A stretch of DNA of 64,000 bases from Catonia carolina (Eukaryota; Arthropoda; Insecta; Hemiptera; Achilidae): contig JAQMRL010000011.1 of the NCBI GenBank assembly GCA_035578175.1, positions 2,739,501 through 2,803,500 of the forward strand. The letters run 5' to 3'. Both the position numbers and the translations under genes were made by a program. The notes beneath the pieces are model-generated. The model was not told where the DNA came from, did no database searches, and was given only the letters and a program-made list of their open reading frames with translations. How positions within the stretch are numbered: the stretch's first letter is position 1; the number at the start of each line of letters is the position of its first letter. Shown here in pieces: positions 43,807 through 55,548 of this stretch.

Positions 43807-44085
43807 TAGAAATAATCTATTAATAACGTACTTACATAATTTAAATAGAGATTATATTAATTACTTTTAAAAATTTAAGGGATGTTTGTATAAAATATTA
43901 ATTATTATAGTGACCAAATTTTCTCTGTTTGAAACTGGGACATTAATCACCACCTCAATTTCATTCATTCCTTTCCCATACCGGTATCAAAAAAGGACTC
44001 TACTACCCAAATAATTAAAAAAAAATCGATAATCATTTTATTTTATTATACATCAAGAATGTTATTACTTAGTTTATAAAAAAAC
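43807..44085. other. Gene-free stretch
   Basis: AT-rich. GTGACCAAATTTTCTCTG near 43912 and a mirror-like GGACATCTGGCCATCC near 45387 may be ends of an older element enclosing A copy 13 and SINE B copy 4. Weak. Confidence 0.35.
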
Positions 44086-44512
44086 TTACCCATAAGTAGA
44101 GTGTTATAGTGGTGATTAAATTAACCATAGTGGAGTGTTAAATTAACTGTCCTCGATCTGTTGGTTCCAGGGCTACAAAAAAATAGTTCTGATTCTTATC
44201 ACATAGTCAGCCAATTATATAACTGAACTATTTAAGAACAGAAGAAGTAGAGGTGTAAAAGACACTTAAGTCAGAGTTTCCTCCTCTGAGAGTAATGAAT
44301 TTGACTATACAGCCAGACCCTGTAGTGAATGAAGTAAAGGTGTCATTTGCAATGTGGAAAGTGCTTTTCGGAGGGCTTGGCATGCTGATAAGCATACTCT
44401 TTTAACTCAGTGAGGAAGATAAAAGTAAACCATCTAACTCCTCGTTTTTACTTAGTAAAACTTCTAGAGATTCAACCCAGCCTTTTTTCGGCTGTTAACC
44501 TAAATAACAGCA
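44086..44512 (-). repeat. Family A repeat, copy 13
   Basis: Minus-strand copy with a local rearrangement near its start (GTGGAGTGTTAAATT occurs after an extra ~40 bp). Flanked by ATAAAAAAAC and ATAAAAAAC, a probable 9-10 bp target duplication. Confidence 0.82.
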
Positions 44513-44850
44513 CATAAAAAACATAGTATGTAGTAAATTTTTTTTTAAACAAAATGTAATTACTTTGCAATTAGTTTTTTTAATGTAATTAAAAACTTTA
44601 CGGAAACATGATAAAAATTTGAATACTTACATCCTTGCAATGAAAATATAAAAATACTCATTAGTGTAAATTAAATTAAATTTGACTTTGAACTGTGCTT
44701 TAATATCTTGAAACATGAAGTAGCTGAAGCTGAAGATGACGATGACCGTGATGTAAATGATAATAACGACGATTAATAGCAGTAGAAGTAGACAAAAATT
44801 AATTAAAATATTCTAATATATTATACTTTTTTTTACCTTATTGTGTGCAG

Positions 44851-45150
44851 GTAGCAATCTGTTCAGTTTAAGAACAAAAAGCAACTTCATTACCCAATGA
44901 GTTGAGGATGATAAGTGTATGACGTGTAAATGAGGTGTATTCTTGTACAGACTCAGGCCGATCAATCTTGAGAGAGTATGGTTAATTTAACCCCAACCAT
45001 CAAAGTTCACTGGTAACCACTGTCTAGTATTCAAGTCCGTATAAAAGAACCTTTATTAGGATTTGAATTAGGAACTTTCATTTTCTTAAATCAGCTGTTA
45101 AACAGGTGACTAGTGGCAATGTCTTTACCTCTAGACTAACCCGGTGGGTT
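44851..45150 (-). repeat. tRNA-derived SINE (family B), copy 4
   Basis: Minus-strand copy. The head at the right reads ACCTCTAGACTAACCCGG on the plus strand; the 3' block CCAATGAGTTGAGGATGAT is at the left. Confidence 0.88.
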
Positions 45151-46269
45151 AATGAAATTCTTTCTATTATTAAAACACAATGCTTATCAGTATTTTAGAG
45201 AATAAATACTTATAAACCTAAAAAAATAACACGATTGCAAAACAGTGAATTTACCTCCCTTTTAAACTAATAATTAAATTTCAAAACAAAGAGAGAAATT
45301 TAGCTTATTGTCAAAATCTGGGACAACGTAGCGCTCGCTCTAAGCATGGTCTCTCGGGACACCACGACTAAGCTTCAGAATACAGGACATCTGGCCATCC
45401 TATTAATTGCTCATTAGTTACATGACACAGTATTCCTCACGTTTCCGTGTAATTACTCGTATATTTATGAGAATGACTTCCATCACCGCTCGCTTGCTTC
45501 GCATTCATTAATTTTATGTAGGTAATATTGTATAAACTATTTCAATGGTCAGTGGGTAACTTAAACTTATCCCTGCAAACTTTGTGAGTGTCCAATACCA
45601 CAATGATATATCTATGAATTATGACGCTGTTCTAAAAGAACAAATCCAATTTTAGGTAAAGTGGACGTCTCGTAGAAAGATGTTAAAGGAAACATCATGC
45701 ATCGTTTAGTTTATTTTCTTTGCGCTTGATTTTATTAATTTTTTTACTTTAAAGTATTTATTTTGTAAAAATCGTATTTTAATGTAATTTTTGCATAAAA
45801 TAGTAAATTGTAGCTAAACTAAGTGTTGGACGGGAAATCATAAATTATTTCGAATTCCTAATTTTCTTTTTGTTTTTATTTTGTCCTAAAATACACCTTG
45901 TATTAAACAAAAAAAAAACATCAAACATAATTTAATTTAATTTTTTTGTATCTATTTTTCTTAATTAGGAGCTCATTTTTATTTTTTGACGATGTTTTTG
46001 TATTATATTCTTATTTAAAGTTGTTGCTTTTTTGTTTTTTTGATGTTTTAAATAAGCTTACTTATTTTCTTAGATCTCTTATCTGCTTTTGCCATTTTCG
46101 ATCGTAATAAGTATGAGTTTTTAAAATCCTTTTTAGCTCGTACGGTCCAAATAGAACTTTCGTATAAAAATTTCAAGTTTCTATACCTTGTGGTTCTGGC
46201 GATTTTGTGAGAAGTGAATGGATTTCGCTTTTTTAGATTGTTGTTTATTGTTCGTGGAAAAGAATGATT
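45151..46269. other. AT-rich stretch without a gene
   Basis: Nothing coding was found. A short GC-richer part near 45325-45405 has no assignment. Confidence 0.5.
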
Positions 46270-46560
46270 CCTAATTTATTTATTAAAAGTCCTACTTAAC
46301 AAGAAATGAAAATTCATAGACTCAAACATCACAACACAACTGTTTACGAAAAATCACCTTATTACGAAACCGTCAAAATTTATAATAAGCTACCTGATTA
46401 TTCAAAAGGGCTTTCCTTATGTGGTTTAAAAATAAAAATAAACAATTTATTCTTGGTAACCATTTTGACAGTAGTAACGAATTCTTTTATGTTCACTAAA
46501 ACGTGGTAAAAAAAAATATTGAACTACTTTTAAAAGAATATTGATTTTCTACCAATCATA
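46270..46560 (+). pseudogene. LINE C-terminal fragment
   Basis: A 67-codon frame (46306-46509) has KSPYYETVKIYNKLPDYSKG, matching the SP.Y.G.K.YN.LP motif at the very C-terminus of several insect LINE reverse transcriptases. The rest of the RT is missing. Confidence 0.5.
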
Positions 46561-46765
46561 AAGACTTGTCTGGAGACGTAGAAAACACAATCGAGACATC
46601 AAGGAAAATTCAACATGCTATTGCACAGATTGCAAAAAATGGGGATGACCAGGACAGCCATTTCTATTAGCTACTAATTAATTTGAACAAAATGTCCGAG
46701 TTCATCAAGAAATGTTCATTGTCACAAGTCATCAATTTGAACTGCTTCATATAAATTAATATTAA

Positions 46766-46788
46766 ACTATTATTATTATTATTATTAT
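46766..46788. repeat. (ATT)n microsatellite
   Basis: About seven ATT units. Confidence 0.9.
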
Positions 46789-46904
46789 CAGCGAGTTTTT
46801 GTACGTAACTTTAATTCTATGTTTTTAACAGCTTAGCTTGTTTTCTTACACAAAGAAAGAAAAAAATCAAGTGAGTATTCAAGCCATTTTCAAAATATAT
46901 ACAT

Positions 46905-47410
46905 TTTTTTCGACATCAGTCTCTCGACTGGTTTGATATAGTTTTCCAAGCTGTTTTATCTTACGCAAGTCGTTTTATATCTACATACCTGTAATGAAAC
47001 ACCCTACATATTTTGTAATTTTCTTTAAATATTCTATCCTTTCCCTCTTCTATAGTTCACTCTCTCAATATTACCCTCCATTATTGATAGAGGAATACCT
47101 GAATGTCTTTAATACACTCCACTTTCATATTCCATCTTCTGGTAAGATGTTTGCATGTACTTCTTCTTTCATCCACTTGTCTAAGAACCTTTAAATTACT
47201 TGTGTTGTCCACCTAATCTTTAACATTTTCCTATAACATCATCACATTTCAAAATCTGCTATCTTTTCCTTTCTACAGCCCCGCACCCACGTTTCACTTC
47301 CGTTTAATGTTACACTCCAAACACTGTGTTTTAAGAAATCTTTCCTAATCTGTAAGTCAGTGTTTGTAGTCAGTAAGCTGTTTTTCATTTCAAAGGTTTA
47401 AAAAATATAT
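46905..47410 (-). pseudogene. LINE 3' fragment (RT thumb region)
   Basis: The minus strand reads DLQIRKDFLKHSVWSVTLNG, SETWVRG and YRKMLKIRWT across small shifts. This corresponds to the KIRKK..KC.VWSV.LYGSETW motif of LINE endonuclease-RT proteins. A plus-strand 66-codon frame at 46994 is a shadow. Confidence 0.6.
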
Positions 47411-48200
47411 ATATAAACATAACAGTTGTATTTTCCTGTTTTTTATGATATTCCAGAATTTTTGACCTTTTTATTACAATTTAATTTTGGCATTTATCTA
47501 GCAAAATAATCTTTAGTTTTCCCAAATATCCTGTATTTGGCAATAAATTTCAAGTTACTGACTTACTGGAAACCGCGAAAACAAAAAAGAAAAACTTCTT
47601 AAAAAGAAAAAATTGTAAAGACAATATTTCCCTTTATGGTTTTACCATGTATTTTTATACTATGCAGAATTTTTTTTAAAGAAATTTTTATGTTGACATT
47701 TTATAAATAAATTATTATCATGTATTTCAATAATTTCTTGTATTTTTTTCTCCTTTTTTCGTACATTAAAGTAAATCGTTGCCAAGAATCAGAAAAAGAA
47801 AAGAAAGAGGGAGTTTGATATACAGTGGTTGACTCAAAGCCGTGACCCGACCTCTTATCCATTAACTTCAACCAGGATAACATTATTTTATAACTAAGCC
47901 GCCTAGAAATTTTTTCTTTTTAGATAATTCCTGTTTGCTTTGTACCGCGAGTGAAAAATTGTAGACTTATAACTTGTATGTAATTGATGTTATTTTTCTA
48001 CATTTTATTGTAGTTTATTTTATTTAGGTATCTATGTTTTACGTATTAAAAAAATGTCTTCTGTAAAAAATGTAAAGAAAATACAAAAATGAGATTCTTA
48101 TCGTTGCTTTTAAGTTTTTGTATGCTAAAGGATGTTGTATCATAAACTATGGAACTTATAATTATTTTCTGACGAATCTTTATGTAAAAACTTAACCTAT
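47411..48200. other. AT-rich stretch without a gene
   Basis: Nothing coding recognised. Confidence 0.55.
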
Positions 48201-48204
48201 TCCC

Positions 48205-48520
48205 ACGATGTTAGTTTACTAGCTGCTAGTACTAGCAGGACCTACTAGCGCTTCAATAACGGTTCCCAAGATGCTAGTTAATTATTGCCAGTGCTCTGAA
48301 AACATGTCAGTTGGGTTGTGTATTGTTGTTCAAACTACAGCTTCCTAGCAACGTTTCCAAACGTTCACACCGAGCTAGTTTACTAGCGCTAGTCAATCAC
48401 GTGAGCTTTTCTCCCCTACTAGCGCTAGTAAAATCAAACGTGTTCAAATTTACTAGTACGCTAGCTTTAACTAAACTAGCTACTAGTTATTAGTTCCCAT
48501 GACGCTAGTCTACTAGCAGC
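48205..48520. repeat. CTAG-rich palindrome cluster
   Basis: 17 CTAG tetramers in ~310 bp. Includes CTGCTAGTACTAGCAG (48223-48238, perfect 16 bp palindrome) and ACTAGCGCTAGT twice (48382-48393, 48418-48429). TTCCCA..GA.G.TAGT occurs three times (about 48200, 48263 and 48494), so the block is also partly built of degenerate direct repeats. No gene; the 60-codon frame at 48311 is a by-product of the repeats. Confidence 0.9.
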
Positions 48521-48539
48521 TATGCTCGGTTCATCGTAA

Positions 48540-48925
48540 GAAAGATATCTCGAGTAAACAAACAGCAGTTACCGAATCAGCTGATAAAGCGGTGACTCAG
48601 AAAAAATGCAACACTTTTAATGAAAACATCACAATGATAACTGATACGTGCTTTTAACCATTGTAGAATTAAACGATAAATAGAAATGAAAAAACAAAAA
48701 AATACTACAACACTAAATTCCTAATTGAAAATAGATTATAATGCACGTAAGAACGATGCGAGATAATACGATGTCAAAAGCGAACTGGTTGTATAATATA
48801 ACGACGACATGTTCGTTGTCAAAAATGTGGAGAGAGATTTATGGGTATGGATAAGTCATCGTCAAATTCAATTGTGAAATAACGAGTGACTACTAATTTT
48901 AGAGGACTAATCATTAAAATAAATC
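48540..48925. other. Gene-free stretch
   Basis: No recognised feature. Confidence 0.55.
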
Positions 48926-49553
48926 TCACTGCTACCCCTTCTAATTAATCATTCACTGTGTTGTCGGCCTTCAATACTTTTCCCGGCCCTTGTCGGAGCG
49001 GTAGGCCCTTTGGCGGCGTACCGACAAATTTTTCGGCTGCGTACCGACAGAGGGCTTTGTTGCCAAGGCCGAGCCAGTAGCCTCCTACCACAGCGCTCTC
49101 GGCGACAATAAAAAGAGCGCTCCACTGAGCCAAGGGATGCAATTCCGATCCAGACAGCAGACAAGACGTCCACCATCGGCAACACGGCTACTGGACTCCA
49201 GTGAAGACTAATCGACGACCCCGCAAGAGAGAAGATGGTGCTTCCGCTCGCCGACCCGTCACCGTAAGCCGTCGACCGGACCGTCATCGCCCGCTGACGC
49301 GAGCGATGCCCACAGCGGTCCCTCGACCGAGCCTTACGCCCACCGGATCCGACGAAGCAGCTATCGACGCACTAAGGGAAGAAGGTGATGTTTCCGCTGG
49401 ATGACGACACGCCGTGTCGCCCAGCTCTTCGACCGCCACGACGATTACGACTGACGCTTCCCATCAAGACGACCACCGCTGAAACGGCCCTTTTCAGGGC
49501 CACCAAAATTCAAAGGTTTCAACTCGCCACTAACTGTCGCCTCCGATGACATA
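48926..49553 (+). repeat. Family D GC-rich repeat, copy 2
   Basis: Collinear with 22342-22985, but lacks ~40 bp near the middle and differs at scattered positions. One frame (49201-49404) is open where copy 1 has a stop (RRPDRHRPLTRAMPTAVPRP). It ends near CCTCCGATGAC. No protein family recognised. Confidence 0.85.
49486..49501 (+). terminator. Histone-type 3' stem-loop (D copy 2)
   Basis: GGCCCTTTTCAGGGCC with 5' GAAAC and 3' ACCAAAATTCAAAGG. The stem, loop and ACC flank are identical to copy 1, while nearby bases differ between the copies. Confidence 0.7.
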
Positions 49554-49947
49554 AAAATGTTTACTTTTAAAGTTCTCTTGTTTCGTCATACAGATCAGAG
49601 GTAATACGTATAATTTGTAACCACATTTATTTATGAAAAAGAATGGAAATAAAGTATAGCTCTAACGTTTTTATACATTTATTGATCAATACTTAAAACA
49701 ACAGTCATGATATATAATGTAAGCCTAACAGTTTCATTTTTAAAAATAGTTTTAAAAGTATTTTATACTAAATACTTTTGAAAGTATTTTGTTGTTACTT
49801 TTTAATCAGCGTGTACACATATTTAAATAATACGCATGCTCAGTGACGTCATTATTTGTTTACTTGAGGTATCTTTCTTACGGTGAACCGGGTATAGTAA
49901 ATTAGCATCATGGAAATAGGCCTCTAGAGTTTCACTCACTCGCTGAC

Positions 49948-50313
49948 TCGCTCTATCTTGTAGAGACGTGGCGATAAAAATGTAGGAAATGAGGATTTTA
50001 AAAAAAGTCGTAGCCTTTTTGATAAATTCGCAGTGAAAAATTTCACGAATTAACTACTGTTTCCGGTTGACCGTTTTTAATGAAAATGTTCGTGTCAGGT
50101 CCTGTAGTGGTATGTAACTTATTTCAAGTTTTAACTTCGTAGGTACTATATTCCGTTCTTGATATATTTTGTTCACACACACAGACCAATCGCTAAAAAC
50201 ATGTTTTGGGTTCAGGGGGCCTGAAAACATGTACATCTGGTAAAAACTGGATTTTGAAAAGTTGACTAAAACAATACTTTCCTTCCCTATAAATTCATAG
50301 GGCAAGAGAAAGT
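49948..50313 (-). repeat. Family C element, copy 12 (5' part)
   Basis: Minus-strand 5' ~365 bp, diverged, ending GGCAAGAGAAAGT. The 83-codon frame in it is not supported as a gene. Confidence 0.8.
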
Positions 50314-51842
50314 AATAATAAAACCAAAAATGTACAATTTTTTTTGTTAAACATTTAATTTATGACTGTTAAGTTGATAGATTATAAAGATGATTTTGTG
50401 TTAAAATCGTATCAAAAGTGAAGTTCTATGCATTTTAAACAGGTAATTCCACAACCGTTCAAATAAAAACCTTTGTAAAGATTACATTTTTAAAAAAATT
50501 AAGTTTACAGATTATCATTTCTAGGTAGATGCACCAAAAGAGTTCAAAATATTTGTTAACATTTCTTTTTATTAAAAATTTAGTTTCTTTTATTGCAATA
50601 TTTCAACGATTCCTAAAAATGACGAAAAAGGTTTCAAGACTTACTGGAGCTTTTATTCATCCCTACAGTCCTAAAATTGCCCAAAAAGATCCCTTGGCCG
50701 GAGGCGTTTAAACGTCTGTGCTAAATAGGGCCTACCTGGTATTGCCCTAGTCTATACTATGTATGTATTTTATAAGAAAGTTGTCGTGTAATTCAAACTT
50801 AAACTTAAACTCATGCATCGTTTTGTATTGTTTCGTCACGTCAGTTACGTATGGTGTTTGTAAGTCTTTGTGCAACATTGTATTTATGACGTAAAAGGGG
50901 CATTGCGTTATCGCTCGTTAAATATTGTTTTGAATCGCTAGTATACGTTTCATGTGTGAAGATTTAGCAGATCCCAAAAGTTGAATTTTATATGACCAGA
51001 TTGATCTTATAGATTGTTAATTTATGTGAAATATTTAATTTAGAACGTCTATCGTGTTAGCGTTCAGTTGACAGAAAATTCAAAAAAAGTAGAATGGTCA
51101 AACATTTTTGAGCATTTAATTTTTATTTTTGATCATTTACAATTTCAGTTTTGTTAAAAAAAAGTTTTTTAATATGATTATTAATCCCTCTTCTTTGAAA
51201 TTTTGGGGAAGTCAGGAATTTTTACATTAATTATACATTCAAATTAAATTAAAATTTGTTTTGTAATGACATTGTTTACATTTTTTTATTAAAACTAAAC
51301 ACATTTTTTGTAATAGGGAGAATGAATTGTTTTCTGTAATGTAGTGTACGAAAAACAATCTCTTTGTAAAAAAAAGAGCGTACTGTAATTTATTACATTA
51401 TATTCCCGAGTTATTTTTCCCATATTTTACATTTTTGTAACAGCACATCAGCATCCAAAATTTAATATACTAAGATAAAAAGCTACTGAAATAAATCACG
51501 TGGGTTAAGTGAATTTTCATGACTTTGTGGAAAAAAGAATATAGTTGTAAAATATGAAAATTTTTATCGTATAAAAAAACCAACTGTAGATTTTAATTCA
51601 ATTTTTCCTAATTTAAACAGTTACAGTTTCAAAAATATTAACCGTATCACTTTTTTTGATTAATTTAAGAGACGTTCAACTTTTTTTCTGCATAAAATTT
51701 TCACGTATTTTATATTTCTTCAAAATAAATATGTTAGCTATAAAAAAAAACCTACTCAGTGTTTTAGTTGCATTTATTTTAGTACTATAATCAAAGAATA
51801 CTAAAAATCAAATTGAGATACCGTGTATCATGCTTGACTATT
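50314..51842. other. AT-rich stretch without a gene
   Basis: No gene. GACGTAAAAGGGGCAT at 50889 also occurs inverted near 20235, perhaps the end of an unrecognised element. Confidence 0.5.
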
Positions 51843-52229
51843 GTTTGTCATCAGCTGAAAGGCTGGTTTGAACGTGTAGAGGTTTTACTAAGTAAAACTA
51901 GGACTGAGGTGCTTTACAATTGCCTTCCTCACTAAGTGGAAAAGTACGCTTATGACCATGCTGAACCCTCCGAAAACCATCTACTTTCCACCCTGCAAAT
52001 AACACCTTCACTTCATTCACTCCAGGGTCTGGCTGTATAATGAAATTCATTACTCTCAGAGGTGATAACTCTGACTCTTGTCTTTTACACCTCTTCCTCT
52101 TCTGTTCTTAAATGTTGTTTTAGTCATGATTAATTGACTATGTGATAAGAATGAGAATTATATTTTAGGACCCGGAAGTAGCAGATTGAGTGTAAATAAT
52201 TTAACACTTTAGCTACGTGTTATGGCCAT
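51843..52229 (+). repeat. Family A repeat, copy 14 (full length)
   Basis: GTCATCAGCTGAAAGGCTGG to CGTGTTATGGCCA; moderately diverged. Confidence 0.85.
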
Positions 52230-52637
52230 TCTGCTTGACTAGTGCATTGAAAAGACTATTAATTATTAATGTTTTTAATTATTTTTATTAATTTTGATGG
52301 GTGCTATTAAACAGTATTTATTAGTATTAAGTTTATTAATACTAAACTAATTAAGTATTAATTAGTATTAAGAGAGTCAAATACCTGGGATCCGAATTAG
52401 AGAAGTTATCTGTAATTATTTTCCCTTGAGAAGATGAATTTTATGTTCAAATAAAACAAGATTATAAAGTTGAGGAAGGCTATCAAGCATATTGTCCATA
52501 AAAAGTAACATTTTTTCTCCGAATAATATAGCTTTGCTAATAAATTATTTGAAGTACCTAATGTGCTTCTGATTTCTCAGTCTTTTAAATGAACATTGAA
52601 AATATATACTGTTTTATAATTTATTTAGTTATCGAAA
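52230..52637. other. AT-rich stretch without a gene
   Basis: A run of TATTAAT-like simple sequence at 52255-52370; nothing else. Confidence 0.55.
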
Positions 52638-52639
52638 AT

Positions 52640-54045
52640 GTGTATTTTAAAACGACCACCCATCATCAGAAAATGTCTGAACAAAAGATGTTTCTCTGAC
52701 GGAATCTGGAAACTCTTCCCGAACGAAGAAGTCGACAGAAATTCAGAACCTTTAGCAGACCAGATGAGGAAAAAAAATTTCTTTCTTTGGATATCTCTTG
52801 AGGATAGACTCCGCCAGAATCTCTACACAAATCATCAACTTTTTACTTTCTCTTACCTATATGAATATGTAGGAAGGAAAGTATTGTTTTCATGTCGATT
52901 TTTCGAAATCGAGTTTTCACCGGATCTACACGTTTTCAGACCCCCTGACCCAAAAAACATGTTTTTAGCGATTGGTCTGTGTGTGTGTGTGTTTAAACAG
53001 AATATCAAGAACGGAACATCGTACGAACTTGAAACATGAAACTTAAGTTAGATACCACTAGAGGACTCGACACGAACCTTGTTGTCAAAATCGGTCAACC
53101 GGAAGTAGTAGTTTATTCGTACAATTTTTCACTTTTTGCGATTTTCTCAAAAACCGGTCCTACGATTTTTTTAAAATCGCCTCGTTTACTAAAGTTGTTA
53201 TGCTCTACAAGATAGGGTAGGCGCCATGTTTGCTGAAATTCTTGGTGAGATTGTTTTTTTAAGATTGCGACTTTACTATGCATTTTAGCGCAAAAATGTA
53301 TATAATAAAAGTTGTAGAGAATTTAAAATCCTACAACTTTTATTTTAGTAGGTTACATTTATTTGTATATTGCTTAGTTTAGCGGTAATTAGCGATTTTC
53401 TGTTTTTTTCTCACGAAAATGTGTAAAAGATCGATTTTTTTACGATTTCATGCTTAGTGTGCATTTTACGACAAAAGTGTGCATCATCAAATTTATAGGA
53501 AATTAAAAGATCTACAACTTTAATTAGAGTATTTTTCTCTGCAGAGCCTAGTTTAGCGTGAAAGAGTGATTTTCCGTATTTTTAAGCCTAACTGAGGAGA
53601 TTTTCATTTTGCGTCTTTCAGTCATGATTAAAATTAGGTTATGTTTATTGAGATTAGTTTTTTTGTTTATTTCTAATGTTTTATTACTACTAATTTTAGG
53701 TTTATTGTTAATTATTTGCATTGGCAAGAGAAAGTTGTGTGAGTGTTTCACACCAGATTTTTTCTGAACAAAATGTCAGCCCCACTGGATCAAAGAAATT
53801 GAATAGGACATGAACGAAATTCAAATCTCACTTGAGGACCTGAAAAGAAAATCCGGAAATTACCACTAACTAAACAACACAAGACGTGAACAGAAGAGAT
53901 CGACCAAACGATAGAAGAAAATCGTGTATTCCGACGAAGAACGCCAGAAGAGATCAGAAAGATTGAAGGAATACTGGAGAAGAATCAAGGAAAGAAACGT
54001 CAGAAAAACTATTCCAACTCAACAAAACTCGAAATAAGATTTTTC
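52640..54045 (+). pseudogene. Old LINE C-terminal region split by C copy 13
   Basis: Left part (52640-52844): one frame gives KISFFG-like text (FFGYLLRIDSARISTQIINF). Right part (53757-54045): one frame reads HWIKEIE, a stop, DMNEIQISLEDLKRKSGNYH, then ERQKRSERLKEYWRRIKERN, with three in-frame stops. Together they match the FFGHL.RM...W.KE.E.DL.EI.I pattern downstream of RT in one LINE group (compare 29780). The family C element sits exactly between IINF and the WIKE part, so it inserted into an already resident LINE. Confidence 0.65.
52845..53756 (+). mobile_element. Family C Helentron-like element, copy 13 (full length)
   Basis: 912 bp from ACTTTCTCTTACC to CACACCAG, with a perfect 3' hairpin GTGTGAGTGTTTCACAC. 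It interrupts a LINE reading frame at a T run (AACTTTTT on the left, ATTTTTTCTG on the right) and leaves no long target duplication, as expected for insertion between T bases. Confidence 0.85.
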
Positions 54046-55200
54046 TTCTTTAATGAACTTATATAGTCCTATGTGACTTTAAAAATAACACAACCGCCTT
54101 ATTTTATAGCTGCATTAGGCTTTTTGGCGAGTGTAAGCATGGATTTGATCAGGAATATCCATTGGTGTTGATTCATGAATCAGTAGCTGCTGTTCACCAT
54201 ACAACGTTGCTCGCCCATTCTTTGTTACTTAATAATACAGAGCTACATTGTACCAGTTGACTGACTAAGCTGAGGTATAATAAACAGAACTTGCGGTTGT
54301 TGACATATCTTGCGTCATTACTGTATTCCGTTAAAAGTAATTTTTGAGAGTTGCTCGTGGCAGAAACTTTTCTCTTGTTGGAAATCTATGAACGATGTAT
54401 GTGATCTATGATGTTGTTATGTAGAAATGTTGCGTATGTTGGTGTTAAGTTTTCGGTGACTAAATTATTTCAGGTAAATACTTTCACGCTTAAAACCGAA
54501 ACGATAGGAGCAATGGTCATCAAAAGATGGACTGCTAGCTCTAGAGAATTATTTTTTTTACACAGATTTTATTTATGTGTGTGATGTGAAAATTTTTACG
54601 TTTAAGCTGCGTGTATGCTGAGAACAACTGGTTGTGTCAACACGACTTATACCCAAGTTTCTCTGAAGAGAGTTGATGCTCGGTGGACATATTCACGGCT
54701 GTGATCAGGCTGAATTCAACTCGTGATGGCGCCAAGCTACTAAACACAAAAAAATGCAACTATTGTTTGTATAGTTTCAAAACTGCAAACAGTAGTTTGA
54801 AACTATTGTTACATTCTATTGCTCAAACCTTTCCGAAATCAATAATTAGTATTAAGATTTAACATGATTGCCATTATCCAAATTTTTACAGTCGGCAAGG
54901 TAGGCTAAAAGTTGACGGGACCGTGGCATTCTCAACAAAATTTTAAACGGGCCTTGTTCAAATTTTGTTGATAAGGACTGCAATAGGGTTTTGTGTACCC
55001 TTTCATCATTTTGTCTGTCTTTTTCATCAAGTTACATAGAAAAAGATTCGTTCAATTCAATATTTGATTACTTCAACAATTAATTCGGTTCATCTATTGC
55101 TAAAGTACCTAAATATGAAGAAAATTAAATTTTGTATTTTTTTAAAACAATTTTTGTCATCATGTTCTTTTTGATTGACAGTGTTTTTTGTTTGTTTCAG
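54046..55200. other. Gene-free stretch upstream of candidate exon
   Basis: No recognised repeat or gene. TTATTTCAG-GTAAATA at 54466-54480 places an acceptor directly against a donor, the arrangement of a recursive splice site, but its pyrimidine tract is weak. Confidence 0.4.
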
Positions 55201-55307
55201 GTTAGATTACAGATGTGGATGTGTAATCTACTATACACAAATGGTGAATAAATCTGTAAACGACAAATCAATTCCTGTCATATTTCACTCCAGTTTAGGA
55301 TCAAAAG
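55201..55307 (+). CDS. Candidate 107 bp internal exon (host gene unknown)
   Basis: The acceptor GTTTTTTGTTTGTTTCAG ends at 55200 and a donor AAAAG-GTAGAA follows at 55308. One frame is open across the whole segment (LDYRCGCVIYYTQMVNKSVN, then DKSIPVIFHSSLGSK) with split codons at both ends. The frame meets TAA just after the donor. The peptide has normal composition, unlike the F/I/Y-rich chance frames around it. I do not recognise it. The upstream intron would be phase 2 and the downstream one phase 1, so it cannot join directly to the candidate at 18595. Confidence 0.35.
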
Positions 55308-55548
55308 GTAGAATATAATTTATTAAAACTCTTTTTCTTTAGATAATTTTTTGTATTTTTATAAATTATCTTTGTCATGAAAATTATTTTTTGTCATTTG
55401 AAGTGTAATTCGTAATAAATCTATCGTCATCAAGTCAAAATCGGTATTATAAAAGTCCCCCTATTGCTAAGAAATGTTTAATTTTATGTTATTTAAACTA
55501 CCCTCCTAAAATTGTTTATAGTATTCGGATTCTAAAATAATTTTTTCT

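Noticed and set aside
43911..45406. Enclosing transposon with TGACCA-type and TGGCCA-type ends
   Set aside because: End similarity is short and the supposed target duplication is not visible.
48205..48520. Interpretation of the CTAG cluster as a piggyBac or P-element end
   Set aside because: A TTAA occurs on the left, but no matching right terminus or duplication could be found.
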